From assembly GCF_031454155.1 (NCBI RefSeq), contig NZ_JAVDQG010000002.1:248001-312000 (forward strand): 64,000 nucleotides of DNA, read 5' to 3'. Shown here in pieces: positions 7,077 through 16,316 of this stretch (its first letter is position 1; each line of letters begins with the position of its first letter). The notes beneath the pieces are model-generated. The model searched no databases. It was not told the DNA's origin and saw nothing but the letters and a program-made list of their open reading frames with translations. Source of the stretch: Desmospora profundinema. Lineage in GTDB: Bacteria > Bacillota > Bacilli > Thermoactinomycetales > DSM-45169. A program made the translations under genes and the position numbers.

Positions 7077-7910
7077 TCAACGATTGCTGGCGGAAGAATG
7101 GGCTTGGTTGCGGATTTCCTCCAGGATCCCGTCAGCAATCAGACGATATCCCTGTTCATTGGGATGAATTTCATCATGTAGCCATTCCCCCTGTGCGGTG
7201 CGCAACCGATCATACACATCCACCACATGGGTAAGGGGATAGTGATAAGCAGTTTTTTTCATACCCAAATTCCATTGTCGCAGCAACTTATTGGACATCC
7301 CGTAATACGGCTCGCTGGGTGAGATGGGATTATAAAGAGAGGTGAGCAAAATCGGTGCATCCGGGTTGAGTGTCCGGATCTCCTTTAAAATCTGATCCAA
7401 ATTGGAGTTGTACGTCTGTTGAATGTGCTCAAAATTGGATAATACACGAACCGGATTGTTTTGCCGCAATGCTTCTTTTAACAAATCATTTCCACCGATC
7501 GTCAGCGAAATCAAGTCGGCATCGGCTACCTGCTCGCGTATTTCGGTTTGCTCCAGAGATTGAAGCAAACGCTCGGATGTCTGCCCGGATACTCCTTGGT
7601 TGCTCAATTCCAGCGGGATGCGCTCCTCTTCACCCAGCCCTTTTACGACCAAACTGCTGTATCCATGGGGAACTGCCTTTCCGGAACCCAATCCCCGAGC
7701 AACAGAATCACCCAATACGAGATATTGAAGCGATTCTTTTTCCCCGGCCACTTCCCGTAGCTTGGACAGGATGTTGACATTGGAAACCACGAGGGGTTCT
7801 TGCTCATCTTCTGCCAACAGCAGTTGAGCCACCGGGTATAAATAAATGGAAGTAAAAGCAATCGCGACCAAGGAGAGGCTGACTCCGATGATCCAAATCC
7901 ATTTTTTCAT
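7077..7910 (-). CDS. membrane-anchored or secreted SGNH/GDSL lipase-esterase
   Basis: SGNH hydrolase of about 277 aa. The N-terminus (MKKWIWIIGVSLSLVAIAFTSIYLYPVAQ) is an uncleaved anchor or signal sequence, so the enzyme acts outside the membrane. Block I is LVLGDSVARGLGSG (catalytic Ser), block III is LTIGGNDLL (Gly/Asn oxyanion residues) and block V is HDEIHPNEQGY (catalytic Asp and His). This layout matches the YpmR-type lipases of Bacillus. The start ATG at 7910 has AAAGGAGGGGC just upstream. Its substrate, lipid or cell-wall ester, is not evident. Confidence 0.88.
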   Translation of the reverse strand: MKKWIWIIGVSLSLVAIAFTSIYLYPVAQLLLAEDEQEPLVVSNVNILSKLREVAGEKESLQYLVLGDSVARGLGSGKAVPHGYSSLVVKGLGEEERIPLELSNQGVSGQTSERLLQSLEQTEIREQVADADLISLTIGGNDLLKEALRQNNPVRVLSNFEHIQQTYNSNLDQILKEIRTLNPDAPILLTSLYNPISPSEPYYGMSNKLLRQWNLGMKKTAYHYPLTHVVDVYDRLRTAQGEWLHDEIHPNEQGYRLIADGILEEIRNQAHSSASNR

Positions 7911-8041
7911 GATAAAGCCCCTCCTTTATGGATTTGCATGGAGTGTCCCTTCTATTAATTCCAATATTAACAAGCCTTCATTACAGTCGATTCTCACTGC
8001 AATGACAGTCTTTTAACCCTTGTATTACATCCATGAAACAC

Positions 8042-8073
8042 AAAAAACGGCACCCAATCAGGTACCGTTTTTG
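8042..8073 (-). terminator. terminator of the RNase P RNA gene
   Basis: Minus-strand hairpin AACGGTACC / GGTGCCGTT with the loop TGATTGG, followed by TTTTG. It lies about 20 bases after the mature 3' end of rnpB. Confidence 0.8.
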
Positions 8074-8089
8074 CTCAGTGTTTTGGAAT

Positions 8090-8523
8090 CAGGAAAGCAA
8101 ACCATAAGCCGAGTTCTGTACTCCTGGTGGTATCAACAGCGACCGCTCCGTCGCCTCCCACGTCTTGGAGTGGCAATCATCTGTCTAGGCGGCGCATTGC
8201 TGCGACGCTCAAGCGACCAACCCGGGATCACTGCGGGCAACAGCTGCGCATCTGCATGCGCGGATCCCCTTTCAGGTCTTGCTCCGGGTGGGGTTTACCT
8301 AGCCAGCATGTCTCCATGCTGCTGGTGCGCTCTTACCGCACCGTTGCATCCTTGCCTGTGAAACGAAACGCTTTTCGCTTCCATCGGCGGTCTTCATTTC
8401 TGTGGCACTAGCCTTAGGGTTGCCCCCACCGGCCGTTAGCCGGCACCCTGCCCTTTGGAGCTCGGACTTTCCTCCCGTGGGACCTTTCGGTGCTCCACCG
8501 GCGATTGCCCGGTTTACTTTCCC
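8090..8523 (-). ncRNA. rnpB: RNase P RNA, type A
   Basis: Catalytic RNA of RNase P, which removes tRNA 5' leaders. On the minus strand the 5' and 3' ends pair (GGGAAAGTAAACC with GGTTTGCTTTCC, helix P1). The universal cores are present: GAGGAAAGTCCGAGCTCC near the 5' end and ACAGAACTCGGCTTATGG at the 3' end. Between them are AGGGCAGGGTGCCGGCTAAC, GGGGGCAACCCTAAGG, AGTGCCACAGAAA, GGTGCGGTAAGAGCGCACC and AACCCCACCCGGAGCAAG. This is the type A architecture of Escherichia coli, not the type B architecture of Bacillus subtilis. Length is about 430 nt. Ends are placed from the P1 pairing. Confidence 0.95.
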
Positions 8524-8660
8524 AAAGTCAAAACGACAATGTTTAGTTTATCAAAAATAGGAAGCAGAAGCAATAATCATTAGTTGGATTTAATGGGTTT
8601 AATTGGTATAACCCAAGAGTAACACGAGCAAACGTTTTTAGCTGCAGCATAAAGGATTTT

Positions 8661-9788
8661 TCACACGAATTGGAAGGGATTCGTATTGACGGAGGTAACA
8701 TAAATCTGTTTTTCTTCCCATTCTCCGGAATTCACCAGCAACTGCTTCAATGGCTCTAACACCCAATGCTCCACATGGTGACCCGGGTCCAGAAGGCATA
8801 ATCCCGCTTCCCGGGCATCCAGCGCCGTATGATGATCCAAATCGCCGGTAATGTATACATCGGCTCCCTGTCTTTTGGCTTCCTGCCAGTAACGGCCGCC
8901 GGAACCTCCCAGGACGGCAACGGTTGTTACGGCAATGTCCGGGTTCCCTACCGACCGCAGATGGGAAAGACCGTATGCTTCCTTGACGCGACCGGCGAAA
9001 TCGCCCAGAGAAAGGGGATGTTCCAGTCGACCGATGCGTCCCAGTCCCTGCTTCGGTCCTTCCAGATCTAACGGATAGAGATCATAGGCCGGTTCTTCAT
9101 ATGGATGTGCGTCGATCAACGCTTGCACCACCCGGGATTGGATTCGGGAGGGTACGATGGTCTCCAGTCGAACCTCCTCCACCCGTTCCAAGGCTCCTTG
9201 TGTCCCGATAAAAGGATTGGTTCCTTCTTCCGGGCGGAACGTCCCCGTCCCCAGCAGGTTAAACGTGCAATGACTATAATTTCCGATCCAGCCCGCACCC
9301 GCTTCACACATCGCTTGCAAAACCGCCTCATGGTGGTCTTTTGGGATGGTTACCACCACTTTTTTGTAGGTTTCCCGATGGGTCGGGATCATGACGCGAA
9401 GGTTTGTTAAACCGAGTTTGTCAGCCAGCACGTCATTCACTCCGCCCGGAGCGGAATCCAGATTAGTGTGAGCCACGTATACCTGAATATCATGCTTTAA
9501 CAATTTGGCGAACAGACGGCCCGCCGGCCGGTCCTGCCGCAAATCGCTCAATGGACGAAACAGGACCGCATGGTGGGCGATGATCCAATTGGTTCCCAGC
9601 CGGATGGCTTCGTCAACGACAGCTTCGGTCACGTCCAGTGCCAACAATATCCCTTTTACTTCCGCGTCCGGATTTCCCACTTGCAGTCCGATCCGATCCT
9701 TCTCCACTGCCAAGGCGGAAGGAGACAACTGCTCCATCCGCGCCATCAATTCCCGTCCTGTTGCAGCCATTGACGCCATCGCCTCCAT
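8661..9788 (-). CDS. Nif3-like dinuclear metal-centre protein
   Basis: YqfO/NIF3 family protein of about 370 aa, the long form with a PII-like domain inserted between the two halves (around residues 130-235). Metal-site motifs are IIAHHAVLF near residue 70, AHTNLD, and near the C-terminus ITGDLDHHTALDA and DPGHHVEHW. Members form toroidal hexamers with two metal ions; their physiological role is unsettled, with GTP cyclohydrolase-type activity proposed. It overlaps the trmK stop by about 43 bases, as in Bacillus where the two are neighbours. Three ATGs (9788, 9779, 9770) compete for the same GGGAAGAATGGAGG region, so the start is uncertain by six codons. Confidence 0.9.
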   Translation of the reverse strand: MEAMASMAATGRELMARMEQLSPSALAVEKDRIGLQVGNPDAEVKGILLALDVTEAVVDEAIRLGTNWIIAHHAVLFRPLSDLRQDRPAGRLFAKLLKHDIQVYVAHTNLDSAPGGVNDVLADKLGLTNLRVMIPTHRETYKKVVVTIPKDHHEAVLQAMCEAGAGWIGNYSHCTFNLLGTGTFRPEEGTNPFIGTQGALERVEEVRLETIVPSRIQSRVVQALIDAHPYEEPAYDLYPLDLEGPKQGLGRIGRLEHPLSLGDFAGRVKEAYGLSHLRSVGNPDIAVTTVAVLGGSGGRYWQEAKRQGADVYITGDLDHHTALDAREAGLCLLDPGHHVEHWVLEPLKQLLVNSGEWEEKQIYVTSVNTNPFQFV

Positions 9789-10498
9789 TCTTCCCGCTTT
9801 TGTTTCATCGACTCCAGCCGACTACGCGCTTCCGGCGCACGGGCTGATTCCAGTTGCGACAAAATCCGGTTCAATCCCTCCAGCTCCGCTTCCAGCTTGT
9901 CCAGCAACAGAGGATGCCGTTCCATCCACAAAAGCGGCCCCACTTCAAAAGCCGCATCCAACGGCAGCGGCGTTTTTCGATAGGGTTCATGGGGATCTCC
10001 CGGGACTGCAGTTACCACTTCATACAGGATACCGGCTTCACGTACCAGGTTTTCTCCATCCAGCTTCCATCCGTGACGATGAAGCCAACGACGCACGTGA
10101 ACGACACCACTGTTTGGTTGTAACACCAGCCGTTCCACCCGCTCCAATTTTTGAAGCCCCCGATCCAGGATGGACGCGATCAAGGGTCCACCCATCCCGG
10201 CGATCACAATGACCTGAGCCTCTCCTGTATCCAACACTTCCAGCCCGTCCCCTTTGCGGACTTGAATCTGATGCTCCAACTTTGCTTCTTTTACACGGTG
10301 TCGAGCATTTTCCCAGGGACCTTGGTTCACTTCCCCGGCGATCCCCCGGTTCAGTAAACCGCTGCGGGACAGGGCGATCAACAATTGAGCGTGATCCGAT
10401 CCGATATCCGCCACTACACGCCCTGGCGGAATCCATTCCGCTACCGCGGATAAACGGAGCGACAAGGCACCGGAACCCACTTCCCTCTGTGTACTCAT
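9746..10498 (-). CDS. trmK: tRNA adenine(22)-N1 methyltransferase TrmK
   Basis: SAM-dependent methyltransferase that makes m1A22 in bacterial tRNAs. About 250 aa. The SAM motif is VVADIGSDHAQL near residue 33, the acidic loop is IAGEVNQGP, and the family-specific catalytic motif VIAGMGGPLI is followed by LQPNSGVVHVRRWL. The C-terminal third is a long charged coiled coil (LEAELEGLNRILSQLES ... KREEWRRWRQW), as in TrmK. The start is ATG 10498 after GGAGGGG; the ATG four codons upstream overlaps that site. In Bacillus trmK directly follows sigA; here nine kilobases of other genes intervene. Confidence 0.93.
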   Translation of the reverse strand: MSTQREVGSGALSLRLSAVAEWIPPGRVVADIGSDHAQLLIALSRSGLLNRGIAGEVNQGPWENARHRVKEAKLEHQIQVRKGDGLEVLDTGEAQVIVIAGMGGPLIASILDRGLQKLERVERLVLQPNSGVVHVRRWLHRHGWKLDGENLVREAGILYEVVTAVPGDPHEPYRKTPLPLDAAFEVGPLLWMERHPLLLDKLEAELEGLNRILSQLESARAPEARSRLESMKQKREEWRRWRQWLQQDGN

Positions 10499-10523
10499 AT
10501 TCCCCTCCATTTCTCCTTTTCCA

Positions 10524-11249
10524 TTATACCGGATCCTGTCGGCTTGGTTGAAGTTGCATCTCCCCCATCACCGGGAGGTGATCCGACGGGCAACCCGGGG
10601 TTTCCACCACCCAACCCCGTACTACTTTTACTTCACGTGAGCAGTAGATTCCATCGATTCGGCGACGGGGACGACGGCAAGGATAGGTGCCGTCTTCCAC
10701 CCCGGAGAGAACATCGGTGAGACGACACTCCAGAGGAGCCAATGCCACGTGGCCCGGCCCCATATTAAAATCCCCCATCACCACCAGGGGAGGTCCAGGC
10801 TCCATCGCCCGTTGTTCCAGGAAGCGGATCTGACTTCGCCGCATCCATGGACTAAATCCCACATGAGTCACCGCCAGCCGCCAAACCGAACCTTCCAATT
10901 GAATATGGGCAAGGAGCACACTCCGCGGCTCCAGCCCTTCTCTCGTAAACACGGTGGCAATGTGATCGACCAGTCCTCCTTTGCGGACAAGCAGTGCGTT
11001 CCCGTATCCATGGTTGCACCCTTCCCCTCCAATACGGATCGCCGGTGCGAAAGCCGCATCCATATCCAACCGGACAGCGAGGAAATCCACTTGGTCTTCA
11101 AAGCTGCTGCGGCGATGGAAACGGACGTCCACTTCGTTCAGCCCAACGGCATCCGGTTGTTGTGCTTGGATGACGTTGGCAATCCGCTCCAAATCCAGAC
11201 GGCCGTCACATCCCAACCCATGACGAATGTTGTAGCTCATCACTCTCAT
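10524..11249 (-). CDS. endonuclease/exonuclease/phosphatase family protein
   Basis: Mg-dependent phosphoesterase of the EEP (DNase I-like) superfamily, about 241 aa from ATG 11249. Motifs in order: MRVMSYNIRHG (Asn), GLNEVDVRF (catalytic Glu), THVGFSPW, VVMGDFNMGPG (Asp-x-Asn), RRIDGIYCS (Asp) and the C-terminal PSDHLPVMGEM (catalytic Asp-His). No signal peptide or partner domain is present, so the substrate (nucleic acid, phospholipid or inositol phosphate) cannot be deduced. GGGGGG nine bases before the chosen ATG decides the start. It lies immediately upstream of trmK on the same strand. Confidence 0.85.
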   Translation of the reverse strand: MRVMSYNIRHGLGCDGRLDLERIANVIQAQQPDAVGLNEVDVRFHRRSSFEDQVDFLAVRLDMDAAFAPAIRIGGEGCNHGYGNALLVRKGGLVDHIATVFTREGLEPRSVLLAHIQLEGSVWRLAVTHVGFSPWMRRSQIRFLEQRAMEPGPPLVVMGDFNMGPGHVALAPLECRLTDVLSGVEDGTYPCRRPRRRIDGIYCSREVKVVRGWVVETPGCPSDHLPVMGEMQLQPSRQDPV

Positions 11250-11378
11250 ACGAAAAATCCCCCCTTCAAATGGGAGTATGCAGATCATCTGAAAAAATTG
11301 CACCAGACAGGTACCTTTTGTATCTTTCCACGTACGATATGGGCATACGTCTAAACCGCGTGAGGGGAGTAGGATTTC

Positions 11379-11582
11379 ATGCCGGTAGCCAATCAGATTT
11401 TCAACGCTAAATTTATGGTGGTGGACACCACAGGTGCTGTCAATATGGGAAATGCCGTAAATGTAGGTCGTTTTTACAATGCGAAGAGTCTTGGGGGATC
11501 AGGCCCCGTCGGCGACTTTTCCGCCAATGTACAAGGTGGATTCAACTTTGCGTTTGACCCGGACATTATCGACCAAGTTTGA
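11379..11582 (+). CDS. GerPA/GerPF-type spore germination protein
   Basis: Small (67 aa) glycine- and asparagine-rich protein of the gerP family, whose members sit in the spore inner coat and help germinants reach their receptors. The N-terminal half has the family pattern FNAKFMVVDTTGAVNMGNAV, and the middle has GGSGPVGDF. It begins at ATG 11379 with GGGGAGTAGG upstream. It is a single gene here, not a gerPABCDEF operon, and is the only plus-strand gene between 6.5 and 27 kb. A late mother-cell promoter is expected; CATACGTCTA about 30 bases upstream is suggestive of a sigma-K -10, but is weak. Confidence 0.85.
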   Translation: MPVANQIFNAKFMVVDTTGAVNMGNAVNVGRFYNAKSLGGSGPVGDFSANVQGGFNFAFDPDIIDQV

Positions 11583-11605
11583 GAAATCTCAGGGAACCAA
11601 TCGAC

Positions 11606-11634
11606 GAAAGCCCAGCGAATAATACGCTGGGCTT
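11606..11634. terminator. probable bidirectional terminator between gerP and the M1 peptidase gene
   Basis: Perfect stem AAGCCCAGCG/CGCTGGGCTT with a seven-base loop, lying between two convergent genes. The flanking T tracts are short on both strands, so efficiency is uncertain. Confidence 0.55.
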
Positions 11635-11659
11635 CATCCCGTTTTGGGACATATTCATC

Positions 11660-13087
11660 TTATCGTTCCCCTTTAAAGAAAAGCCACCGGTCAAAAAACG
11701 GACGCAAATCTTGTCCTGCTGTTTCATTGGCGACACGGATAAAATCTTCCGTCGTGGCTGTTTGAAACTGATACCGGTCATAGTAGGTGTGCAGAATTTC
11801 CAACACCTTCTCCTTCCCCAGCTTCTCCACCAGCTCCCACATCATGGCCGCCGGCCGAGTGTACACCATTAAACCGTAGATGGGATCGGAATACTTGTAT
11901 AGCGATTCAACAGAAGTGACCCCTTTTTCCTTGTGGATTTCATCGGTTCGTTGTGCAGCGCGCATCAATAACTCCCGCTCATCTTCGCCCTTCTCTTCGT
12001 GCATATACAACAGCTCGGAAAAAGTGGTCAAGCCTTCGTCCAACCAGGGTTCTTTCACTTGATTGTTTCCTACCACCCCATACCACCACTGGTGGGCCAA
12101 CTCATGCGCCACAACATTGATTGCAGGCTGCTCTCCCTTTCGGGTGGGAATGCGGGCGACCGATGTCACCAGACCAGGATATTCCATGCCGGCAATCCCG
12201 TATCCGGTCTCCCCTAACACGACATCCACTTCCTCATAAGGATAGGCGCCGAACTTTTTTCCAAAAAAAGATAGGCTACTGATGGCAGCATCATGCAAGG
12301 GTTGGGCGACATCTTCCATCCCTTTCAAATACCAGAGATTTACTCGGATATCATCCACTTTTCCATAGATCGGTTCATAATCCTTGGTGATCACTGCCGC
12401 AAAATCACGAACGCGTTCCTGTCGAAGCGTCACCGTTGAGGAAGTCTGTTCGGGATCCCGCGCGCTGGAGATCACCTGATATCCCTCAGGAAGCTGAAGC
12501 GTGACTTCAAAGTCGGAAATCTGGCTGAAAAAAGGATCCCCCGTCGTGGTGTAGGGGTCCGTATGCCACCCTTCGTCGTCATGGACCGCCAGCATCGGAT
12601 ACCACTGGGCCAAAAAAGCCGTATTGCCATAAACGTTGAGCCTGGTGCCCCCTTTGGGCAATTTCAGTTCGTAATCCATTTCCACCAGGGCGGTTTTCCC
12701 ATCGGCCAATGGTCGATCCAACTGGATGCGAAGAAGGGTCCCTTTCTCTTTTGCGGAAGCTTTTTCTCCGTCCACCTTTACCTGGCTCACCTTAAGGTGA
12801 CCCGGCTTTTCCGGCCTGGATTCCGCTCCCCATTTCCAATCCTTAAACGCATTGGGGTATAAATGAAAATAAACGTCTTTCCAAGCCTTTTCCCGCCTGT
12901 CTGGCAACCTCACTTTCATGTGTCCGCGAACGGTCTGATCCTTGGCCGAATAGGTCGCTTCCAATTGATAATGGGGCCGTTCTCCTGCCGGCTGGGATAA
13001 CGCTTCCGCCGACGGCGACCATATTCCCGTCAACATCGCGGCCATCAGGATCGCCAGAATGAAACCGCGATACCCGCGTATTCTCAT
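11660..13087 (-). CDS. secreted M1 family metallopeptidase
   Basis: Zinc aminopeptidase-type protein of about 475 aa with a signal peptide (MRIRGYRGFILAILMAAMLTG ... SAEA). The active site is HELAHQWWYGVVG, followed 18 residues later by the third zinc ligand in WLDEGLTTFSEL. The exopeptidase motif region AGMEYPGLV corresponds to GxMEN, with Tyr in place of Asn, as is common in extracellular Bacillota members. The N-terminal half is the beta-sandwich domain. The start at ATG 13087 has GGAGGAGCGAAC upstream. It probably degrades peptides outside the cell. A single-gene minus-strand unit. Confidence 0.88.
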   Translation of the reverse strand: MRIRGYRGFILAILMAAMLTGIWSPSAEALSQPAGERPHYQLEATYSAKDQTVRGHMKVRLPDRREKAWKDVYFHLYPNAFKDWKWGAESRPEKPGHLKVSQVKVDGEKASAKEKGTLLRIQLDRPLADGKTALVEMDYELKLPKGGTRLNVYGNTAFLAQWYPMLAVHDDEGWHTDPYTTTGDPFFSQISDFEVTLQLPEGYQVISSARDPEQTSSTVTLRQERVRDFAAVITKDYEPIYGKVDDIRVNLWYLKGMEDVAQPLHDAAISSLSFFGKKFGAYPYEEVDVVLGETGYGIAGMEYPGLVTSVARIPTRKGEQPAINVVAHELAHQWWYGVVGNNQVKEPWLDEGLTTFSELLYMHEEKGEDERELLMRAAQRTDEIHKEKGVTSVESLYKYSDPIYGLMVYTRPAAMMWELVEKLGKEKVLEILHTYYDRYQFQTATTEDFIRVANETAGQDLRPFFDRWLFFKGER

Positions 13088-13170
13088 GTTCGCTCCTCCG
13101 TTCATTGGAAAATCCTGCCCCATTAGCCTTACCCAATCCCGCCTTTTTATGAACCGATTCTAGTTAAAAA

Positions 13171-13211
13171 CAAAAAACACCGTCGACCCCGCTTGTGGAA
13201 GTCAACGGTGT
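13171..13211 (-). terminator. terminator of hpd
   Basis: Minus-strand stem CACCGTTGAC / GTCGACGGTG with loop TTCCACAAGCGGG, followed by TTTTTTG. It lies about 30 bases downstream of the hpd stop. Confidence 0.8.
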
Positions 13212-13241
13212 AACCCGTCTTGTACTCACCCTCTTTCGTTC

Positions 13242-14360
13242 TTACAAATTTCCGCGGCGCTCCTGTTCCCGTTCAATCGCTTCAAAAAGGGCTTTGAAGT
13301 TTCCTTCGCCAAACCCGCGGGCACCCTTGCGCTGGATAATCTCGAAAAACAGGGTGGGGCGGTCTACGATCGGTCGAGTGAAAATTTGCAGGAGGTAACC
13401 TTCATCATCCCGGTCCACCAGAATCTTATGCTTGCGCAGGTCCTCCAGGGCCTCGTCGATTTCCCCCACCCGGTCGGACAGTTCATCATAATAGGTATCC
13501 GGTGTGTTCAGAAATTCAACACCCTTGGATTTTAACGATTGCACCGTTTTCACGATGTCCTTGGTGTACATAGCCACATGTTGCACGCCGGCCCCCTGAT
13601 AATATTCCAGATACTCCTCGATTTGCGATTTGCGCTTTCCTTCTGCCGGTTCATTGATGGGAAACTTGATGCGGCCTGTTCCGTTTTGCATCACCTTGGA
13701 CATCAGGGCGGAATATTCCGTGGTAATGTCCTGATCGCTGAAGTGACGCAATTCCTTGAACCCCATCACTTTTTCGTAATAGGAAACCCATTCCTCCATC
13801 TTTTCCACATTTCCCACCACATGGTCGATACCCTTCAAACCTGCATCTTCAAAAGGAATGTGCAGATCCGCCACTTTATAGCCGGGTGCGAATACACCCC
13901 GATACTGATTCCGTTCCACCAGTGTGTGTATGGTATCCCCATAAGTACCGATTACCGCTTTTTTAATCGTTCCGTGTTCATCTTCCTCCGTCCAGGGTTC
14001 ACGGATCGAGATGCCGCCCCTGGAAACCGCTTCCTGATAAGCGGACTCCACGTCCTTCACCTGTAGAGCGATATCCTTCACTCCATCTCCGTGACGATTG
14101 ACGAAGCGAGTGATCGGGTGGTCGGGAGCCAAACATCCGCTTACCACCAACCGAATGTCCCCTTGTTCCAGGACATAGGACACCCTGTCGCGGCTACCCG
14201 TTTCCAGCCCTTTGTAAGCCATCAGGTGGAATCCGAAGGTTTTGCAGAAATAGTGCGCCGCCTGTTTGGCGTTTCCTGTGTAAAATTCCAGATAATCCAC
14301 ATCAAGAATCGGTAAGAAGTCTTGCTCCTCCACAGATGACGACGCTTTCATTTCTTTCAT
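13242..14360 (-). CDS. hpd: 4-hydroxyphenylpyruvate dioxygenase
   Basis: Fe(II) enzyme that converts 4-hydroxyphenylpyruvate to homogentisate in tyrosine breakdown. About 372 aa with two vicinal-oxygen-chelate halves. The iron ligands are His180 (GIDHVVGNV), His261 (GVQHVAMYT) and Glu340 (LFFEIIQR). The C-terminal gate helix contains GARGFGEGNFKALFEAIE. No homogentisate dioxygenase, maleylacetoacetate isomerase or fumarylacetoacetase gene is beside it, so the rest of the pathway must lie elsewhere. A possible alternative is homogentisate-derived pigment formation. The start ATG has AGGGGGGCTGGGG upstream. It lies downstream of the acyl-CoA ligase with a 128-base gap. Confidence 0.95.
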   Translation of the reverse strand: MKEMKASSSVEEQDFLPILDVDYLEFYTGNAKQAAHYFCKTFGFHLMAYKGLETGSRDRVSYVLEQGDIRLVVSGCLAPDHPITRFVNRHGDGVKDIALQVKDVESAYQEAVSRGGISIREPWTEEDEHGTIKKAVIGTYGDTIHTLVERNQYRGVFAPGYKVADLHIPFEDAGLKGIDHVVGNVEKMEEWVSYYEKVMGFKELRHFSDQDITTEYSALMSKVMQNGTGRIKFPINEPAEGKRKSQIEEYLEYYQGAGVQHVAMYTKDIVKTVQSLKSKGVEFLNTPDTYYDELSDRVGEIDEALEDLRKHKILVDRDDEGYLLQIFTRPIVDRPTLFFEIIQRKGARGFGEGNFKALFEAIEREQERRGNL

Positions 14361-14488
14361 CGCCCCAGCCCCCCTGTCTGAAATTTCCCTGCCTTCAGAT
14401 TACAAGAGGGGGATTGAACCCTGCAAGCATATGCGGAATCGCGTTGGTGCTTTGCCCGACCAAATCGGTGAAGCGGGGACAATGTTAG

Positions 14489-16147
14489 TCACTTTCCGGT
14501 TACATGGCCCAATCCCAACTCTGCGATGGCCATTTCCCGCAGGCGGAACTTTTGAACCTTGCCGCTGGCTGTCATGGGATAACTGTCCGTGATTTGGATA
14601 TAGCGGGGAATTTTATAGCGGGCGATGGCACCCTTACAAAAGTTGCGCACCTCCTCGCTGTCCAAGTTCTCCCCATCTTTCAACCGGATAAAAGCCATCA
14701 CTTCCTCCCCGTATTTTTCATCGGGAATGCCTACAATCTGCACATCCAGAATCTTGGGATGGGTATAGAGAAACTCCTCGATCTCCCGCGGAAAAATATT
14801 TTCTCCTCCGCGGATGATCATCTCTTTTAGGCGGCCGGTTATCCTCAGATACCCTTCTTCATCCATCCGGGCCAGATCTCCGGTATGCAACCACCCATCC
14901 TCGTCAATCGCCTCGGCGGTTGCTTCTGCCAACCGATAGTATCCTTTCATTACTAAATAACCACGGGTACAGAGTTCCCCTTGCACACCGGGCGGAACTT
15001 CTTCTCCGGTTGCTGGATCAATCACTTTCACCTCGACACCGGGCAACGCTTTGCCCACAGTGGAAACCCGCCTCTCAATCGGGTCTTTGGTCCGTGTTTG
15101 GCTGATGACAGGTGACGATTCCGTCTGTCCATATGCGATCGTGATCTCCGATGCCCCCATGTCATGAATCACCCGTTTCATCACTTCCATGGGACAGTTA
15201 GAACCCGCCATGATCCCCGTACGGAGACTGGATAGATCAAAGCGGGAAAATTCGGGGTGATTCAATTCGGCGATAAACATGGTGGGAACCCCGTGCAAAG
15301 CGGTGCATCGCTCCCCCGCCACGGTTTTTATCACGGTGAGCGGGTCGAATTCCACCACCGGAACCATCGCTGCCCCGACCGTCACACACGCCAAGGTGCC
15401 CAGCACGCAGCCGAAGCAATGGAAAAACGGAACAGGGATACACATGCGGTCCTGTTCCGTCAACTCCATACAAGCGGCGATACTGCGGGCGTTGTTGACG
15501 ATATTGGTATGGGTCAACATCACCCCTTTAGGAAAACCCGTGGTGCCGGAAGTGTACTGCATGTTAATGACGTCTTCCGCATGGAGGGAATCCTGCCGTT
15601 CCTGCAGGGTTTCATCCGGTACGCTTTCTCCCATCCGCATCACCTCGGACCAGTTAAACATACCGGGCTTCGCTTCATCTCCCAGGAAGATCACGTTTCG
15701 CAGCCACGGCAACCGCTTCGAACGAAGTTGCCCCGGCTCCGCCTGTTTCAGCTCGGGACAAATCTCATATAGCATGTCTACATAGCTGGCACCCTTGAAG
15801 GAATCCATCAGGATCAACGTTTCCGTATCCGACTGACGCAGAAGATACTCCAACTCCCGGGCACGGTAGTTGGTATTCACCGTTACCATCACCGCCCCGA
15901 TCTTCCCCGTGGCAAACTGCGTCACCAGCCACTCAGGGTGGTTGCTCGCCCATACGGCCAAATGATCTCCTTTGCGAACCCCCAGTTTTATCAACCCCTT
16001 GGCTGCCTGATCGCACTGTCGTTGGAACTCCCGATAGCTCCACCGGATTCCCCGATCCGGGTAGACCACCGCCTCCCGATCCCCAAACCGGGACACCCTG
16101 TCATCCAATAAGCCACCCACAGTAAGGTTTAACAAATCTGTTTTCAT
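14489..16147 (-). CDS. acyl-CoA synthetase (AMP-forming), FadD-like
   Basis: ANL-superfamily ligase that activates a carboxylic acid through an acyl-adenylate to acyl-CoA, about 552 aa. Core motifs: YTSGTTGFPKGVMLTHTN (P-loop-like A3), AYGQTESSPV (A5), GWLHTGDLARMDEEGYL (A7) and GRLKEMIIRGGENIFPREIEE (A8). The C-terminal PMTASGKVQKFRLRE carries the catalytic lysine (A10). The start is ATG 16147 after AAAGGAGACGG; upstream in-frame codons run into the leader. The length and sequence recall medium/long-chain fatty acyl-CoA ligases (YngI/FadD3 type). Together with the acyl-CoA dehydrogenase at 17737 it suggests beta-oxidation. The region 16148-16291 holds only its leader. Confidence 0.92.
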   Translation of the reverse strand: MKTDLLNLTVGGLLDDRVSRFGDREAVVYPDRGIRWSYREFQRQCDQAAKGLIKLGVRKGDHLAVWASNHPEWLVTQFATGKIGAVMVTVNTNYRARELEYLLRQSDTETLILMDSFKGASYVDMLYEICPELKQAEPGQLRSKRLPWLRNVIFLGDEAKPGMFNWSEVMRMGESVPDETLQERQDSLHAEDVINMQYTSGTTGFPKGVMLTHTNIVNNARSIAACMELTEQDRMCIPVPFFHCFGCVLGTLACVTVGAAMVPVVEFDPLTVIKTVAGERCTALHGVPTMFIAELNHPEFSRFDLSSLRTGIMAGSNCPMEVMKRVIHDMGASEITIAYGQTESSPVISQTRTKDPIERRVSTVGKALPGVEVKVIDPATGEEVPPGVQGELCTRGYLVMKGYYRLAEATAEAIDEDGWLHTGDLARMDEEGYLRITGRLKEMIIRGGENIFPREIEEFLYTHPKILDVQIVGIPDEKYGEEVMAFIRLKDGENLDSEEVRNFCKGAIARYKIPRYIQITDSYPMTASGKVQKFRLREMAIAELGLGHVTGK

Positions 16148-16291
16148 AGAGCCGTCTCCTTTCCAGATCAGTTGAAAGGCCTGCTTGTAAAAGCGAAGGA
16201 ATACAAATATTATTCCTTCTATTCGCACAGCTATTTCCGCTTTCCTGCTATTCTCCAACATTGCAGGTGTATCCACGTTTCATTTCACGTA

Positions 16292-16316
16292 CAAAAAAGC
16301 ACCCTCAAAGGGCGCT
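16292..16316 (-). terminator. intrinsic terminator within element E2
   Basis: Minus-strand AGCGCCCTTTGAGGGTGCT hairpin followed by TTTTT. It lies between trhO and the acyl-CoA ligase gene. Confidence 0.7.
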
